DNA of 64,000 nt from Bettongia penicillata ogilbyi (GCA_023548195.1 JAJHZJ010000419.1:562273-626272); one strand, 5' to 3'. Positions 12,120 to 25,696 are shown, counted from the first letter of the stretch. Translations and numbers: made by a program. The notes: generated by a model not told the origin, from the sequence alone.

Positions 12120-13880
12120 ATTACTTAAGGATTTGAATAGGTAGTATTCAGAGGCATAAGGCCAACTTGTTATCTAACAAGAAAATATTTCTCCAAATCA
12201 TTCATAACTAGAGAGATACAAATTAAAACAATTCTGAGGTTCTGTCTCACTTAAGCCAGATTTGAAAAGTTGAGAAGAATGTAAAATAAAAGATGAAGGA
12301 TATGGGGAGGAGGAATTAATACATTCATTGTTGAAAAAGTTGGGAAACAGTCAAGAAATTCTGGACAATTTGGAATTATGCATAAAAGTTACTAAATTGC
12401 ATAAGTTTTTACTTTTTGAAACTATTACTTGGCCTATAAGCCAAAAGATCAAAGAAAAAGGAAAAAAAATCCAGCTCTACAAAAAAAAAATATTAATACT
12501 AGAACATTTTATAGTGGCAAAGCATTGTAAACTGAAAGGTACCCAACCATTGGGCAAAAAAGTAATGTGTATAAATTAAGTTCTGAACAAATTATAATAT
12601 ATACATTCAATTGTGCTGTAGGAAATTATTAAGCAGATGGTTTCAGAGAAACCTAGGAAGATTTTTTTATGAATTCATGCTGGAAAGTGGAAATAAGTAA
12701 TTCAATTACAGAATAATAACTTTCTAAAGACAAATAGCTGTTAAAAACTTCAAAATTCATATCAAAGTGAAGTCCAACAAAGAATCTAGAGAACAGCATT
12801 CAACCTTCTTCCTACAGAGAGATGACATGTTTTTTTCTAATATGTGATGTGTGTTGGGACAATGTATATTTGTTATGAGTTGTCTTTAAAAAAAAATAAG
12901 ATTGAGTGAAGGTACACAGAAAAAAATGTTATTTGAAAAAATAAACTTTTTAAGAAAAAAATTTTCTTTAGTGGAATTTGAAATGTTTATGCTTTAACAC
13001 TTACTTTTAGAAGTATTGAACTTGCTGGTACTTTGACTATTGGAAAGAACAAATGTCTTACCTAAACTTCTTTCAGTCATAAATGATGACTGTTTTCATT
13101 TGAGAACATATTTTAAAGTGGAGTTTCTCAAATGTCTTAAGCTAACATACATAATATTTATCTTTGTCTAATATACAATCTCATTTTTCAAATGGATTTT
13201 TTGATTTTTAAAAAGGAAATTGTATTTTTTCTTGAATTTTTCATATTTTCTGCATTTTAACATTGGTTTGGAAGGATGGTGTATAAATCCTAATCATTTT
13301 TATTGTTTTCACTGAAATGATTAAAGTGAGTTTTGTCCTTGAGTGAAATATACCAGGTAACTGTATGCCTTTTATAGAGCTTTGTATGTTTGGGGTTTTG
13401 TTGTTGTTGTTTTGCCGTACCCAGCATAATGCCATGGAATCATAGACTGGGGGAAAATATAGCCAATGATGGCTGAGTATGATAAGTTTTATCACCTGGA
13501 ATTGGCTTTTACAATAGAGTAATAATAAAAGTGCAAAGTAAAATTATCCACATTAATGTGTAACTCACTGCTACCAGATTCGGTACATGCGGTGATGTTT
13601 TCTTCAGCAAATATGGAAATTTTTTGATTTACCCATATTCTGTGAATACTAGAAATCTTTCTTCTTAAAGAGGAATCATTCATGAAACAATTCCCTGGAT
13701 AATAAGAGCCTTTGAAGAGTCATAAATTTTGCAAAACATGAGTATGATATGTTTACAGTAGGCTATACATCAAGAGCTGAAAAGAACTTCCCTTATTCTG
13801 AGAGAATGTTTCTTTTAGAGAGAAAATTGAAGGTTTTGTAAAAGAGAAACTGAGTCCAGCTCACCAAATCTTAAACCATA
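12120..13880. other. Unannotated AT-rich sequence
   Basis: No gene. Part of 12160-12900 looks like worn L1 ORF2 or 3' UTR sequence ('cagatttgaaaagttgagaagaatg', 'tggaattatgcat'), but I cannot place it firmly. The rest is featureless; small open frames here have no motif. Confidence 0.4.
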
Positions 13881-13884
13881 TTGG

Positions 13885-14205
13885 ATTTGTCTTAATTATG
13901 CATTCTTTTCATGAAATCTTGCCTAACCATGCCCCACTCTGACTGTTTATGTCCTTTCTCCCTATCTACCTTGTATTTAGCTATTTTATACATATTTGGA
14001 TTAATTATGTACCTATGTGTGTGTGTATCATTTCACGCATATATTTATGCTGTATATATTTTCATGTATTCTTGTTTGGGGACCATTAGAACACAAATAC
14101 CTTATAAGTAAGGATTGTTTCATTTTTTTTTCATTTATATCCCCATTACCTAACACAAAGTTAAGCACATTGACACAAAGTCAAATACATTGATTCATTA
14201 ATTGA
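13885..14205 (+). mobile_element. L2 LINE 3' end
   Basis: Shows the L2 3' order: 'catgaaatcttgcctaaccatgccccact', a middle block, 'ggaccattagaacac...ggattgtttcatttt', 'tatatccccattacctaacacaaagttaagcac' and a 'gattcattaattgattg' tail. Corresponds to the 'agggcaggg...cagtgcctggcaca...aatgaatg' end of L2. Confidence 0.75.
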
Positions 14206-14209
14206 TTGT

Positions 14210-16340
14210 TCCCATATTTTATGTAAAGGGAAACAAGGTATTCTAGATTACCAAACTCAGCTAGACATCATTTGGGACTTTGTACTTGGTTAACATTGTA
14301 ATTTTTTTTTTTAATGGAGAATGAATTAAGGGGAAAAAATCTCCCATTTTAAGATTCTTCTTTGTGTTAAAACATTAGGTTTAACTTTTGGCTTTCTACA
14401 CCAAGTTCAGTGAACCTCCTCTTCACACTCACACACACAAACAGTAAATTGTTAACCATTATTTTTATTACAGGTATAATTTACACCTTGAGTTTTAGGA
14501 TTTTTCTTAATTTTCTTGCAGTTCACTGATTTCTTATCCCATCACCCAACAATAAGCTTCATAGGATAAAAAGATATAAAATGAAATATGATGCTTTGTG
14601 ACTTCCACTTTCCTATGTACTCAATGACTAGAAACAATATGCTAACATCATCCTCATTTGCTTTCCTTGGCATTTTGGAAATCTCTTAATGGACCCTATT
14701 GAAAATATGATCTAAAGAAATCTTCAAAAACCATAGAGAATTATTGGACAAAAATTGTGGGATGTCAGCATTTACTTCAAATGCATGAAAAAATTCTGAA
14801 AATGAAAAGTCTGCATAATCAAATGGTTTAATAGAAAAATGACAAGAAATAGAAGAAATTGACTTAAATATGCTCTCCAATTTTCCTTTAGGAGAGTAGA
14901 TTTTGATTTTCAGTTTTGTTCATCACTTTCTTGTCCACAACCTTCTAGCAGAATTTAGGATTAATGCTGTTTCTTGATGACCTTTTTATACCTTTATGAG
15001 TTGCTTTTCCCCACAGAGAATCACTGGTTGCTGCAATCACAGTTTCTCATTCTAGCCAGTGCAGCACCTACCTCCAAATATCTGTCTTTCAGATTAGCAG
15101 GATCAATATAAATAATACAAACTGTGCCATGCTTTGGCAAGATTGTTAACATACCTTTTCTTACTTTCTTTGTCCTGTTATCACTAGTTATCTAGGCTTC
15201 TTTACCAATATTATAAATTTGATGAATGAACAATTGCTAGCATTCCTCTTTGGAATGCTTTAAGGACTTCCTGTGTATTCCCCAGTTCATCATCCTTAAG
15301 CTTCAATCCAGCCCTGGAATCTACATGCTGGGCATGTTATCTGCCCCTCTGACTTTCAATTGGATGGAGTGAGTCCTCTCTTAACTTCCATCTAGGGAAA
15401 ATGTTGTTACAGTAAAGACCCCAACATGCATAATAGGGCCTGCTGTACAGGTTCTTAGATCTGCTTTTTGAAAAGGAAAGCGACTTTTGAACGGCCAACA
15501 ATCACTTTAATCAAGCACATATATCATTTACCAAAACATTTGGTTGTATGATTAAATACATTAATAAATTTGTTTCTGTTGGACTAGGGAATGGTACAAA
15601 CCACATTTATTTATCTATTTATTTACTTTTATAATACAGAGTAAAACAATGAATATAACATAATTTACCTTGGCCTCTTGGAGTCTTCATATACTCATAT
15701 AAAATAAGTTGGTTGGATGCTCTTCAAAGTATGTCTCAGATCTAAATCTATTATCTCTTGATGGCAGAATTATAGATGCAAATATTGTGGATGATGGTCA
15801 AGACAATAATGAGGACTGCCTATAATGGTACAGATTGCAGCACTTCTATAACTGTTTCTATTATATATTATTCTTTTCCTTGTTCTTCTGAAAATCATTT
15901 ATAAAGGATCATCCATGGTCAATACACTGGAGGACTTCCTTTATTTCCTTTAAATATTTCATTTCCAGTAAATGCAAATGTAACATTAATACAGTTCATA
16001 CATTTTCTCTCACTCTACATACCCATATTCTTTTCCAGGAATGAATATCTTTTGTAAATTTACTCCAGTTCTCTTACACATATCACCATGATAGTATGCT
16101 ATATATAGGTTGTGTAGAGCCACCCTTTAATTTTCCATTGACATGTAAGGCATATGAAAATTTGCTCTTTTTTTGACATCATCATGTTCCAGGATGTTTA
16201 ATTATATTACATCATGAGAACAATATTCTTTTAAAATTAGCTTTTGTCATTAGAAAGCAACTTTGAATTATATAAAAGGGTGCATTTTTCTCTAAATGAG
16301 ATCTAGTGATCACAACAGAAAACCTATGGAAGTGGGAAGA
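14210..16340. other. Unannotated AT-rich sequence
   Basis: I see no gene or clear repeat in this 2.1-kb stretch. Weak SINE-like fragments near 15690-15770 ('tcaaagtatgtctcagatctaaatctatt') are too short to call. Confidence 0.4.
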
Positions 16341-16344
16341 GCAC

Positions 16345-16515
16345 AGAGAGTTGGTACAGACTTTAAAGGTCACTTAGTCCAAGTCTTTATTTTAGAGATG
16401 AGGAAACTGAAAGCCCGAGGGCTTAAGAGACTTACTCAAATGTTCCTCAGGCAATAAATGGATGAAAAAAAAATTTAATTTAAGTCTTTCACCTCCAAAT
16501 TCGGAGCTTGTCATT
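16345..16515 (-). repeat. MIR-type SINE (antisense)
   Basis: Contains 'ttttagagatgaggaaactgaaagcccgagg' followed by 'agagacttactcaaatg', the reverse complement of the MIR 3' half. Confidence 0.7.
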
Positions 16516-16730
16516 TAGTGAATAAGAATCCTAACTAAACAGATTTCTTTTTAAATGAAATGTTGTTGAGTATAACAGAATGAAGACTAAACGTGAATAT
16601 TATTTTTTCTGGTAGCTTTCATGGCATGGTCTTCATTCTTCCCCTTCTAAGAATAGTAAAAAGATTGGAAAATTTTGACTATCTTATCTATCCCATAAAG
16701 ACAATGAGTGAAATGAAAAAAAATATCATT

Positions 16731-16810
16731 AAATATACATACATATGTATTATATAATATTTATATTATATAATATAGATGTATATATACATATATATAT
16801 ATATATTTAT
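16731..16810. repeat. AT-rich TATA repeat
   Basis: Runs of TATATAAT and TATACATATATAT. Low complexity, self-complementary. Confidence 0.9.
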
Positions 16811-17689
16811 GCAGACCTGCTCAGTAGGCACTTGGTAATACTTTATGACACTTTCAAAACAAATAGCTTTTATCTCAGTGGATTTTGAGACACATAAGAG
16901 TTATTCAAAAGCAACAGAATCCCCAGTCTTATGCAATAAAGATATAGGAAACTTTGAATCAATGAGAGCATTTAGTTTCCTTTCTCTCAAAGGTTCACAA
17001 GCAAATAACACATGTTGTTCACCCTTCACCCTTGGGTAAACATCATTAATCTAAAGGAATAAAAAGGATACGTGGGCTTTGATCTGTAATTTGAAACTAA
17101 TTGAGCTCTTTTTTCCTTTGGTGTCTCTCTCTTTACGTTCATTCAGTACAAAGCAGTATCTTTCAGGGAATCCCAAAGGAAATTGCTGATTTGTTCCAGG
17201 AGTGATGAAAATTCTGAGATCTTCCTAATGGTATCAGGACCCTTTAAAGGAAAACCTTTATGGTGCTATTAGACTTTGTCAGGAAATTGGGAAAATGTGG
17301 AATCACTTTCAAACACTCATATTTCATTGAGGAATATAATACGGATTTAGTAAAACCAAATCTCAGCTTTAAAGCCAATAATACTATACCAAAGTCTGGG
17401 AGGTACTGCTGAGCACAGCACTCATTCAACTGGGTAAAGCACTTCCTCCTCTCACTACCAAATTACTCTCCTGTCATTGCAAAGGACAATGTATTTCCCA
17501 TTACAAATGGCTTTTATTGATATTAATATGCAGTCATAAGAATGGAAGTCATTCTGAAGCTGTGATAGTGCATGTTTTTATAAAGGCATCACAAGTCAGT
17601 TGATATTTAAGACTGCATGCATGCTGTCAGGAGAAAAAATAAATACTATAGCATTTCTTGTTCTAAAAGAACCATATCATAGATTTAGG

Positions 17690-17830
17690 TTTGGGAAAGA
17701 TATCTGGAAGGCCACTGGGTACAACTCTTAATTTTACAGATGAGGAAACTGAAGCATAAAGAGATAAGGTGACTTGTCCAGGGTCATGCAGAGTGCAAAA
17801 AAAGATTTGAATTCCTCTTCCTACCTCCAG
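17690..17830 (-). repeat. MIR-type SINE (antisense)
   Basis: 'ttttacagatgaggaaactgaagcata' then 'gtgacttgtccagggtcatgcag' and 'gaattcctcttcctacctcc' give the standard antisense MIR order. Confidence 0.8.
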
Positions 17831-18113
17831 CTTGAACTAAAAGGTAAGATACACAGATAAAGGAGTATAGAATGCATTAACTAGTTCTACAAAACATCAG
17901 ACAATGCCCATTTTACAAATACGTAGAGAACTTGGTATTTGCCTTTGTATCTGCACTGACAGAGTTAAATCACAAATGATAATTCATCTTTGTTGAATTA
18001 AATTGAATTTTAATTCTCTTTATTAAGAGGGAGAGGAAGGGTGCTAAGGGTATTTGTTCATTCTAAAGCATTTATTATATTTCCTCTATGAGAAAACATT
18101 GCATTAGATATTG

Positions 18114-18170
18114 GGAGAAGAGAGAGAGAGAGAGAGAGACAGAGAGACAGAGAGACAGAGAGACAGAGAG
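18114..18170. repeat. (AG)n / (GACAGA)n microsatellite
   Basis: AG dinucleotides pass into four GACAGAGA units. Short purine-rich tract. Confidence 0.93.
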
Positions 18171-18445
18171 GTAGATGATAGATATATACACACAGAGAGA
18201 GATGTATGTGTATATGCATGTATGTTGCTCATTGAAATCAAAGAATAAAACACAAAAGAAGACGGACAAAGTGAACAATACTACAATTAATACATTAGAT
18301 GTTATTTTTTTTTTTAATTCTATGGAAATGAAGCCTTCATGGGTTCTTGACATTTTTCTAACTTCATTACCACTAAAGCAAATGTTAATTTAAATGTTAT
18401 TGTTAAAAAAAAATGACTATGTACTAACAAGTTTAGTACATCCAA

Positions 18446-18501
18446 ATATATACATATATATATGTATATATATATACATATATATATATACATACATATA
18501 C
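18446..18501. repeat. TATA/CATA low-complexity repeat
   Basis: Alternating TATATA and TACATA units. Confidence 0.9.
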
Positions 18502-18509
18502 TTTTCTTT

Positions 18510-19520
18510 GAACTTTACAAATATTAGAATGTTTCAAAACTATTTAAAATTTTCCTGAATGGAAAAATAAGATTCAAAAAAATAAAAAGCAGAATTAAAA
18601 AAAATTATTCTAAGTAAAATATTTTCCATAACATTGATTCAACCTCATTTTGATATTTAACCAGTCACTATCCACATCATGTTTAATCTCTATGCACATC
18701 TATCTGTTAATTTTTTCTTTTTATTGACAATTCTATTGCACTGGGATGTAATACTTTAAAATTTCTTTCTGATTTTAAACGTAATTTATTTGTGCCATAG
18801 AACATAATTTTAATGTTCCAAACTAAGTTGGTTTGCTGTTTCATATATACTCTTATTGATATACTCACGTTAATATTAATACTCTTAAATCTTAGATGAA
18901 TCTCTTTACAATAATAATTTCAATTATTTGAAGTTAAATTAATATACTGTTTTGTCAGATTTCACCATAGCAATTCAATTTTTTAGATTTATTTGAAGAA
19001 TATTAATGTTCAATATATCCTATGATCCTAAATCTACACATATCATTTGATGACACATTTCCTTATATGTATAATCTAAATGTAACGTCAAAGCTATTAT
19101 TAACTTCTCTAATACAATCATTTTTTCCCCTTTTCGTAGGGGAAGTCAATCCATTTTTGTTTGTAGCTATAACTGTTGAATTTGACAAATTTTTGAATTT
19201 GTTAAATAATTTTGTCAAAAAGGGATGAAATATTCTTAATGGCATTATAATTATTTCCTGAGACTAAACAACCATGCATGGATAGCACTAGAAATAATTA
19301 ATATATTTCTTTTATTTCCTCCATTGGTTTTGCTGGAAACATTTGTTAAAATTTAATAATTTCATTCAGTAAATGTATTCAGCAACTTCTAAGCAAAAAA
19401 CTCTGTGAAGGGTGAATAATAGGAATTTCTTTACTTTATGCATTTCTAAAACATTATTTCATCCTCACAATCCAGGCCTGAATAGCACATGCCTTGTGGG
19501 TCACTTACTGTTCACCAAAG
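18510..19520. other. Unannotated AT-rich sequence
   Basis: No recognisable feature. The two overlapping open frames near 19022-19245, on opposite strands, are AT-driven and have no motif. Confidence 0.4.
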
Positions 19521-19529
19521 CAATCTGCA

Positions 19530-20400
19530 CAAGATAGCTTCTCCAACATTTATCGTTGTCCTGTTTTATGAAGTCAGCCAATCTAATAGGTGTGATGTGG
19601 TACCTCAGTATTGTTTTAATTTGCATTTCTTTAATCAATAGTGATTTAGAGCATTTTTCACATGATTATAAATAGCTTTAATTTCTTCATCTAAAACTAC
19701 TTGCTCATATCCTTTGACCATTTATCAATTGGGAAATGATTTGTATTCTTATAAATTTGACTCAGCTATCTATACATTTGAGAAATGAGGCCTTTATCAG
19801 AGACACTGGCTATAAAAAATATTTCTCTGTTTTCTTCTTTCCTTCAAATCTTGGTTGCATTGATTTTGTGTCAAAAGTTACAATTTTATTTTAATCAAAA
19901 TTATGCATTTTGCATTTCATAAAGTTCTCTATGTCTTACTTGGTCATAAATTCTTCCCTTCTTCTTAGGTCTGATAAGTAAAGTATTCTTTAATCCTTAA
20001 TTGGCTTACAGTTTCACCTTTTATGTTTAAATCAAGTAAGCATTTTGATCTTATTTTGGTACACAGTGTAAGATGTTTCTGCCTAGTTTCTGCCATTCTG
20101 CTTTCCAGTTTTCCAACACATTTTTTTTTATCAAATAATGAATTCTTATCCCAGAAACTAGATTCTTTATATTTATTAAATAATAGATTACTATAGTCAC
20201 TGACCAATGTGTCTTGTATATTTAACCTATTTGACTGATCCATCACTCTATTTCTTAGTCAGTATCAAGTAGTTTTGATAATTTCTATTTTGTAATACAG
20301 TTTTAGGTATGCTATATGTAGGCCATATTCCCTTGAATTTCTTTCCATTCGTTCTTTTGATATTCTGAATGTTGTTTTCTTCTATGTGAATCTTAATATT
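19530..20400 (-). mobile_element. L1 ORF2 C-terminal / 3' region remnant (antisense)
   Basis: The plus strand follows the well-known antisense L1 pattern: 'gtgatgtggtacctcagtattgttttaatttgcatttct', then 'gagcatttttcacatgattat', 'ccatttatcaattggg', 'gaggcctttatcagaga', and later 'gttttccaacaca...ttattaaataat'. This marks the end of ORF2. Frames are broken throughout. Confidence 0.75.
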
Positions 20401-20429
20401 TTTTTCTAGTTCTTAAAAATACTTTTGGT

Positions 20430-20655
20430 AGTTTGATTGTTGCTGTTGTCTTTATCCTTCATTGCCAAAGAAAACCATGCCATCTGAGAAATGATGACAT
20501 GACTTGCACTTGACTTTTTTTTTTTGCATGAGGGAGGGCTGTGCAAGGTCACCAGCCTCACTTCTCCTCCAGAGCCATCTGAATCCAGTGACCAGATATT
20601 CATCAGGATGACTGGAGATGACCCAGGATGTACTGGGAGATCTTGGGCCCTTTAG
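20430..20655 (+). repeat. Marsupial RTE-tailed SINE
   Basis: Same family as 11545-11975: 'tccttcattgccaaagaaaaccatgcc', 'gaaatgatgacatgacttgcacttgactt', 'gtcaccagcctcacttctcctccagagccatc', 'gaccagatattcatcaggatgactggagatg'. It lies between two antisense L1 pieces. Confidence 0.85.
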
Positions 20656-21545
20656 TTATTTAAAGAACTATTTTCTTCTGTGAGCTTTCAAATCTCCTTT
20701 TCCATTTGGCTAATTCTACTTTTTAAAGAATTCTTCTCCTCATTGGCTTTTTGTTACTCTTTTGTCAAATGAAATAGTTTATTTTTAAAGATCCTGTTTA
20801 CATCAGCATTTTGGGGTCTCCTTTAGTAAACTGTGGACTTGCTTTTCATGGTTTTCTTGCATCGCTCTCATTTCTATTCCCAATTTTTCCTCCACTTCTC
20901 TTTACTTGATTTTCAAAATCCTTTTTGAGCTCTTCCATAACCTGAGACTACTGCATATTTATTTTGGAGGTTTTGGATGCAGTATCCTTGACTTTTGGGT
21001 CTTCTTCTGATGGTATGCATTATTCATCCTCATCCAAAAGGATGGAAGAAAGTATCTGTTCACCAAGAAAGTAGCCTTCTATAGTCTTATTTTTCCCCCA
21101 ATTTTGGGGCATTTTTACAGCCAGTTACTTGACTTTTAAATACTTTCTCAAGATGAGGGTATACTCTGAGGAACTGTAAGTGCTCAGTTCCTCCAAGCTT
21201 GTACAATCAAGGAAGAGGAGTTTACTTCTCTCCTGACGTGCATTCTGGTCTGGGAGCTACCAAAGCTTTTCTTCTCAGGTTATGCAAGTAGAATTCCCTT
21301 TCCAGAGAGCCACAAGCTCCACCATGATAGCATTCTTCCTCACCCCAGGGCCATTACTCAGGGCTGAGACTCAAATCACCAGTTCAATTCCTCCAGGCAC
21401 TTTAGGCCAAGGGCTCCAAAAATGGAAGCTGCTGCTGCCTGGGACCAGGGCTAGGGAAGGACCATGCTCCCTTCTCATCCAGGTGAAAAGTTTTCTCACT
21501 GATCTTTGAAGCACAGGACATAATTTGCTTCCTTATCTCTTTAAA
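20656..21545 (-). mobile_element. L1 ORF1 and 5' UTR remnant (antisense)
   Basis: On the plus strand I see the reverse complement of L1 ORF1 coiled-coil coding sequence ('ttttccatttggctaattct', 'ttcttctcctcattggctttttg', 'cttgcatcgctctcatttct'), the ORF1 start region ('aagaaagtagccttctatagtcttattt') and then 5' UTR sequence to about 21545. The same blocks occur in the younger copy at 60.4-63.3 kb. Compared with that copy it is clearly older, with many indels. Confidence 0.8.
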
Positions 21546-22129
21546 TAGATCCATTTTTGCTTTTCCTTTGCCTCAGATCAGGATTGGATCCCCACTTTTT
21601 TCTTTTTTTTTTACTTCAACTGAAGCAAAATATATTCTGCTCCAGCCTTTTGCTTTTATTCTGTGTGTATCTCTCTGCATTTTTGAAGAAAACAAATAAG
21701 AAACAAACAAAAGTTTCAGAGAAGAAACAAAAAGCTGAAAATTTTTTGCTATCCTCAATCTTTCCTTTCTATTTCACTGTGCTTTTTCACAATTGAAAAA
21801 GGATTTCATCTCACTGAGTGTCTTCAAGTCAAATCTGAATGGTCATTTATAAGGAATTTTGTATATAATTATCTTGTTTTGGCCATCAACTAGGCATTTC
21901 AAGCTGCTTTATCCCCAACACATATTAAACTCAGCATATACAAAATTAAAATCATAATTTATCCCCTGCCCCAAACTTTTCCTGTTTCTGTAAAATGAAT
22001 CTTTCTGGTCTACCAGTTTCCTGTTCGGTTATTTTTGAATCTTCATTCTCTCATTCTGCATATCCAATTATTTGCGCCATCTTTTTGTTTCTATCTTTTC
22101 AATAATTCTTACATCTAAATCCCTTACAA

Positions 22130-22880
22130 TTGCTACCTTGGTTAGGGTCTTCATTACGTCTTACTGAAAAATCCTTTCATGTGATTGACATGCTTCATTT
22201 TACTCTGTCATCTATATTGCTGCCATAGTTATTGTCCTTAATCATAAATCTGACCAAGTCACCCCCCATTATAATAAACTCTGATGGTTCTCTATTACCC
22301 TTAGGATAAAAGAGAAATTCCTCTTTTTAGGTTGTAAAGATCCTTACATTTAAACTCCAACCTTTCCTTTCAGAATCATTCAGCATTACTTCCCCTCCCA
22401 CTTTTTGTGATCCTGTCAAACTGACCTGCTCATCTCTTCATTTTACAACATGTCATCTCTAGTCTCCATTTGTTTGCCTTCCTTTCCTCCATGACTGGAT
22501 ATACTCTATTCTCATCTCTGACTCTGATTTTCAACTCCTCTTTTACTTTAAGACTCAGTTAAAGGTATCCCTTGCATATGTCTGTTTGCATGATCCACCA
22601 CTCCCTTCCAATGCTAATAATATCTTTCCTTCCAAGAAACTTTTATTTAACCACTTTGTGTCTGTGTGTGTATATGTATATGTGAGTGTGTGTATGTTCT
22701 TGTTGTCTTTCCCACTAACATGTAAGTCTTCTAAAAATAGGGTTTGTTTCATTCTTTCTATGCATATTCTCAGTATTTGACATATAGCATGAATATAATA
22801 AATAAGTTTTGATAGATTGATTGAAAAATATGTTGTAGTTTGGCCCCTGGATTTCCCTTCCAACTTTGAGTTTCTATGGT
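22130..22880 (+). mobile_element. L2 LINE 3' end
   Basis: Contains 'accaagtcaccccccattataataaactctgatggttctctattacccttaggataaaa' pattern, 'tccttacatttaaactccaacctttcc', and the terminal 'aaaaatagggtttgtttcattctttc' to 'aataaataagttttgatagattgattg' tail. It continues into 'gtttggcccctggatttcc', which is shared with the site where the provirus inserted. Confidence 0.75.
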
Positions 22881-23694
22881 TGTTTGAAATTTCAGCTCAG
22901 GGTTTCTCCTTTATTTCTCCCAAAAAACATATATTTGAGAGTGAGATTTTATTCTAGCTTTAAATTGGCTAGGAGAATCCCTCCAGAAAGCCCAGAAGTC
23001 CCATGATAACATAATAAAGCAAAGAATATGATCTGAAAGTGCGATTTAGGGAACAGACCACAAAACACCAAGATTTCATTTTTCCATATTAAAGTCTGGG
23101 TCAAATTCTCTACTGCACAAGGTATGCTGCCATTTAGATTGTTTTAGAATACTCATTCACTTAGTTTCCTTGCCTTAGATGATTCAACACATTTAGATTC
23201 CACACTTTATTTCCTTATGCAGTATGAGAATATCAGTGGCACTTAAGGACGTGAAGAATAAGTAATTGATTCTGACCAAATATAAATAAAATTAATCTGT
23301 TTTGGAGGCAGGATAATTTAAATGCAACATAGAATTTATTTTCAATAAATCTCAAAAGAAGGGAAATTTCAAAAGAAAGGAAAAGATAATGTATTTTGCT
23401 CTTATTAAATAAACAATAGGTCCCATGAGAAACTATCAATCACTAAGATAGCATTTTCTTCCATGTTGCATATTTTAACCATTAGAATTTTTCAAAAAAT
23501 AAAATATCTGACTCTTCTCAATAAAAATTGTCGCCACATAACCTTCCTATGATAAACACTGAGCAAAATTTCCCAATTTAGTTATTACAATACATGCTGT
23601 TTTCCATTTTCATAATTTATCATTTATTAATAAAAGAAAAGATTTATTTATCAACATAAATGATTTAAAGTCCATTTTTTCCATTGTATTTGAC

Positions 23695-23955
23695 TAAACA
23701 ATTGTTAATCTTTACCATCATTGTGATTTACTCTGTTGCAGTCTGGGAATATTGTTCCTTAGTTCTTTCTTTATTTTGTATAAGTTCATACATTTCTTTC
23801 CATGTTTCCCCAAATTATTCATTTTCATAATTCTTAATGTTATAATAATATTCCATTATATCTATGTACCAAAAATTACTTATATGTTTCATAGGAATTC
23901 CAGTTTTTACTGTTTCAAATAGTCCTGATATTCATATTTTCATGCATGAAAAATG
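23695..23955 (-). mobile_element. L1 3' end remnant (antisense)
   Basis: Shows 'cataattcttaatgttataataatattccattatatctatgtacc' and 'ataggaattccagttttt', similar in order to the antisense L1 3' ends at 7.8 kb and 46.8 kb. Very diverged. Confidence 0.5.
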
Positions 23956-24174
23956 TTCTTCCTCTATTGACCTACTTGAAGATATAATAACTTTTTCTCA
24001 TGTAATTTTGGATTTCATTTCAGAAACATAGAACAAATTTACAATTCTGTAAGTAGTGAATTAGTGTATTGATCTTCAGATCACCCTCTTCAACAATGAT
24101 TTTTCCTTATTTTGTCAATATGATATATGCATTGATACAAAACAAGCCTTTTAATTTGCATTTATTTGATGTAG

Positions 24175-24330
24175 GAGGGTAGTACAATGGAAAAAGTGCT
24201 TCATTTGGAATTAAAGAATATGTGTTTAAAACTATAATACCTGCATAAACTAGGGAAATTTACAACTTATATGATACGCAGTTGCTAATATGTAAAAAAA
24301 ATGAAATGTTTAAACACAGTACACTCTAAA
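24175..24330 (+). repeat. Diverged tRNA/MIR-type SINE
   Basis: 'gagggtagtacaatggaaaaagtgcttcatttggaatta' followed by a worn B-box-like 'gtgtttaaaactataatacctgc' suggests an old SINE. Weak evidence. Confidence 0.4.
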
Positions 24331-24534
24331 CTCTAAATCTATTTTAATGACTCTATTTGGTGGTCATCTACTGATTCACTTCATACCTTTTACACAGGGC
24401 ATGTGGACAACTACTATTCTCTGACTCAATTCATTTATTCTTGCCTGATCTCACGCTACTTTTATATTCCTAAAGAAGGCCAACACATCTTTATACTAAA
24501 AATTTCTCAGAATCTTAAGGGAAATACAATCTCC

Positions 24535-25115
24535 CTTCCTATTCAGTCATTTCTGATTTTTCATGACCATGAATCATAGCATGCCAGGCTCTTCTCTCCT
24601 CTACCATCTCTAGGAGTATGGCCAAATTCATGTTTGTTGTCCCTATCCACCTAAGTTCACCAACACCCAAGATGTTGATAATGTTGATCTTTCCATGTTT
24701 GACCACATTCAGCTTACCCTGGTCCATCAATCATATATTCCAGGTTCTTGCGCAATATTTTCCTTTTCAGCATCAGACTTTCCTTTTATCTCTTGATACT
24801 TTCACAATTGAGCTTCCTTTCAGCTTTGGCCTGGCTGCTTCATTAATGCTGGAATTCCCTGTAGTTGTACTCTAAGGTTTCCCAGTAGCATATTAGATGA
24901 CTTTAGATTTCAGAGACTCATCTTATCATGTCATCTCTTTTTATCATATTATTACTGTCCATGGAGTTTTCTTGGCAAGTGATTTGCCATTTCTTTCTCT
25001 AGAGGATCATTTTTGTCAGAACTCTCCACTACGATTCATTCATCTTGGGTAACCCTACATGGCATAGCTTGTAGTTTTGTTAAGCAAGGCCCTCCACCAT
25101 AATAAGGAAGTGATC
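24535..25115 (-). mobile_element. RTE/BovB-like LINE remnant (antisense)
   Basis: Minus-strand translation at 24539-24730 joins two RTE landmarks: an endonuclease-start-like block (GKLNVVKH...NIINILGVGELRW) and the family's C-terminal block (VEERRAWHAMIHGHEKSEMTE). The plus strand further on has 'cttgggtaaccctacatggcatagcttgtag' and 'caaggccctccaccataataaggaagtgatc', also BovB-like. The order is scrambled, so this is a rearranged or composite remnant. Confidence 0.65.
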
Positions 25116-25394
25116 AAGGAGAGGATATTCTCCCTATTCACCACTTTTTCTCTTGAATATCTCTGAGTGCTTTCTTTTATACAAACAATGATAACACTTA
25201 TATATCTTAAATCTCATCATCTACTTAACCATGAGGATAAGAATATCACCAATATTCATAATCCTGCAAAGGCAAGATTAATACTTTGCATTCCACAAAG
25301 ATACCAAGGCCACACTTTTTCACCAATGAATACCACATCTTCCTAATGCAAAGCGACATGAGCAGAATCAAGAGAATGAGTTATACCATAACAT

Positions 25395-25595
25395 ATGCCA
25401 ATGCTAATAATGTCCTTCCTTCCAAGCAATTTTTATTTAATCACCTTGTGTGCTTTTTCTCTTTCTCACTAACATGCAAACCTTTTAAGTGTAAGGTTTG
25501 TTTCATTCTTTCTATATTATCAATATTTGACATAAAACAGGAACATAATAAATACTTTGTGATAGATTAATTGATGAAGAATGTGCCATAATTTG
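25395..25595 (+). mobile_element. L2-type repeat interrupted by the provirus
   Basis: Aligns by eye with 22590-22840: 'ccaatgctaataatgtccttccttccaagcaa', 'ggtttgtttcattctttctat', 'aataaatactttgtgatagatta'. Its continuation 'gcccctgaattttcc' is found only after the 3' LTR, at 32609-32623, so the provirus split this copy. Confidence 0.7.
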
Positions 25596-25696
25596 TGTTA
25601 GGGGCCAAGCTCTGGACCGGCCTTGGGAGCTGGCTCCACCCTCAGGGAGCTGGCTCTGCCCTTAGGGAGGAACATGGGTGGGGCTCTGGCTGGGGA

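Noticed and set aside
11812..12144. Frame with repeated Glu-Gly-Arg-Lys
   Set aside because: Translation of the GAAG microsatellite. The Pro-Ser-Phe-Leu frame at 32788-33147 is the same artefact from the CTTC tract.
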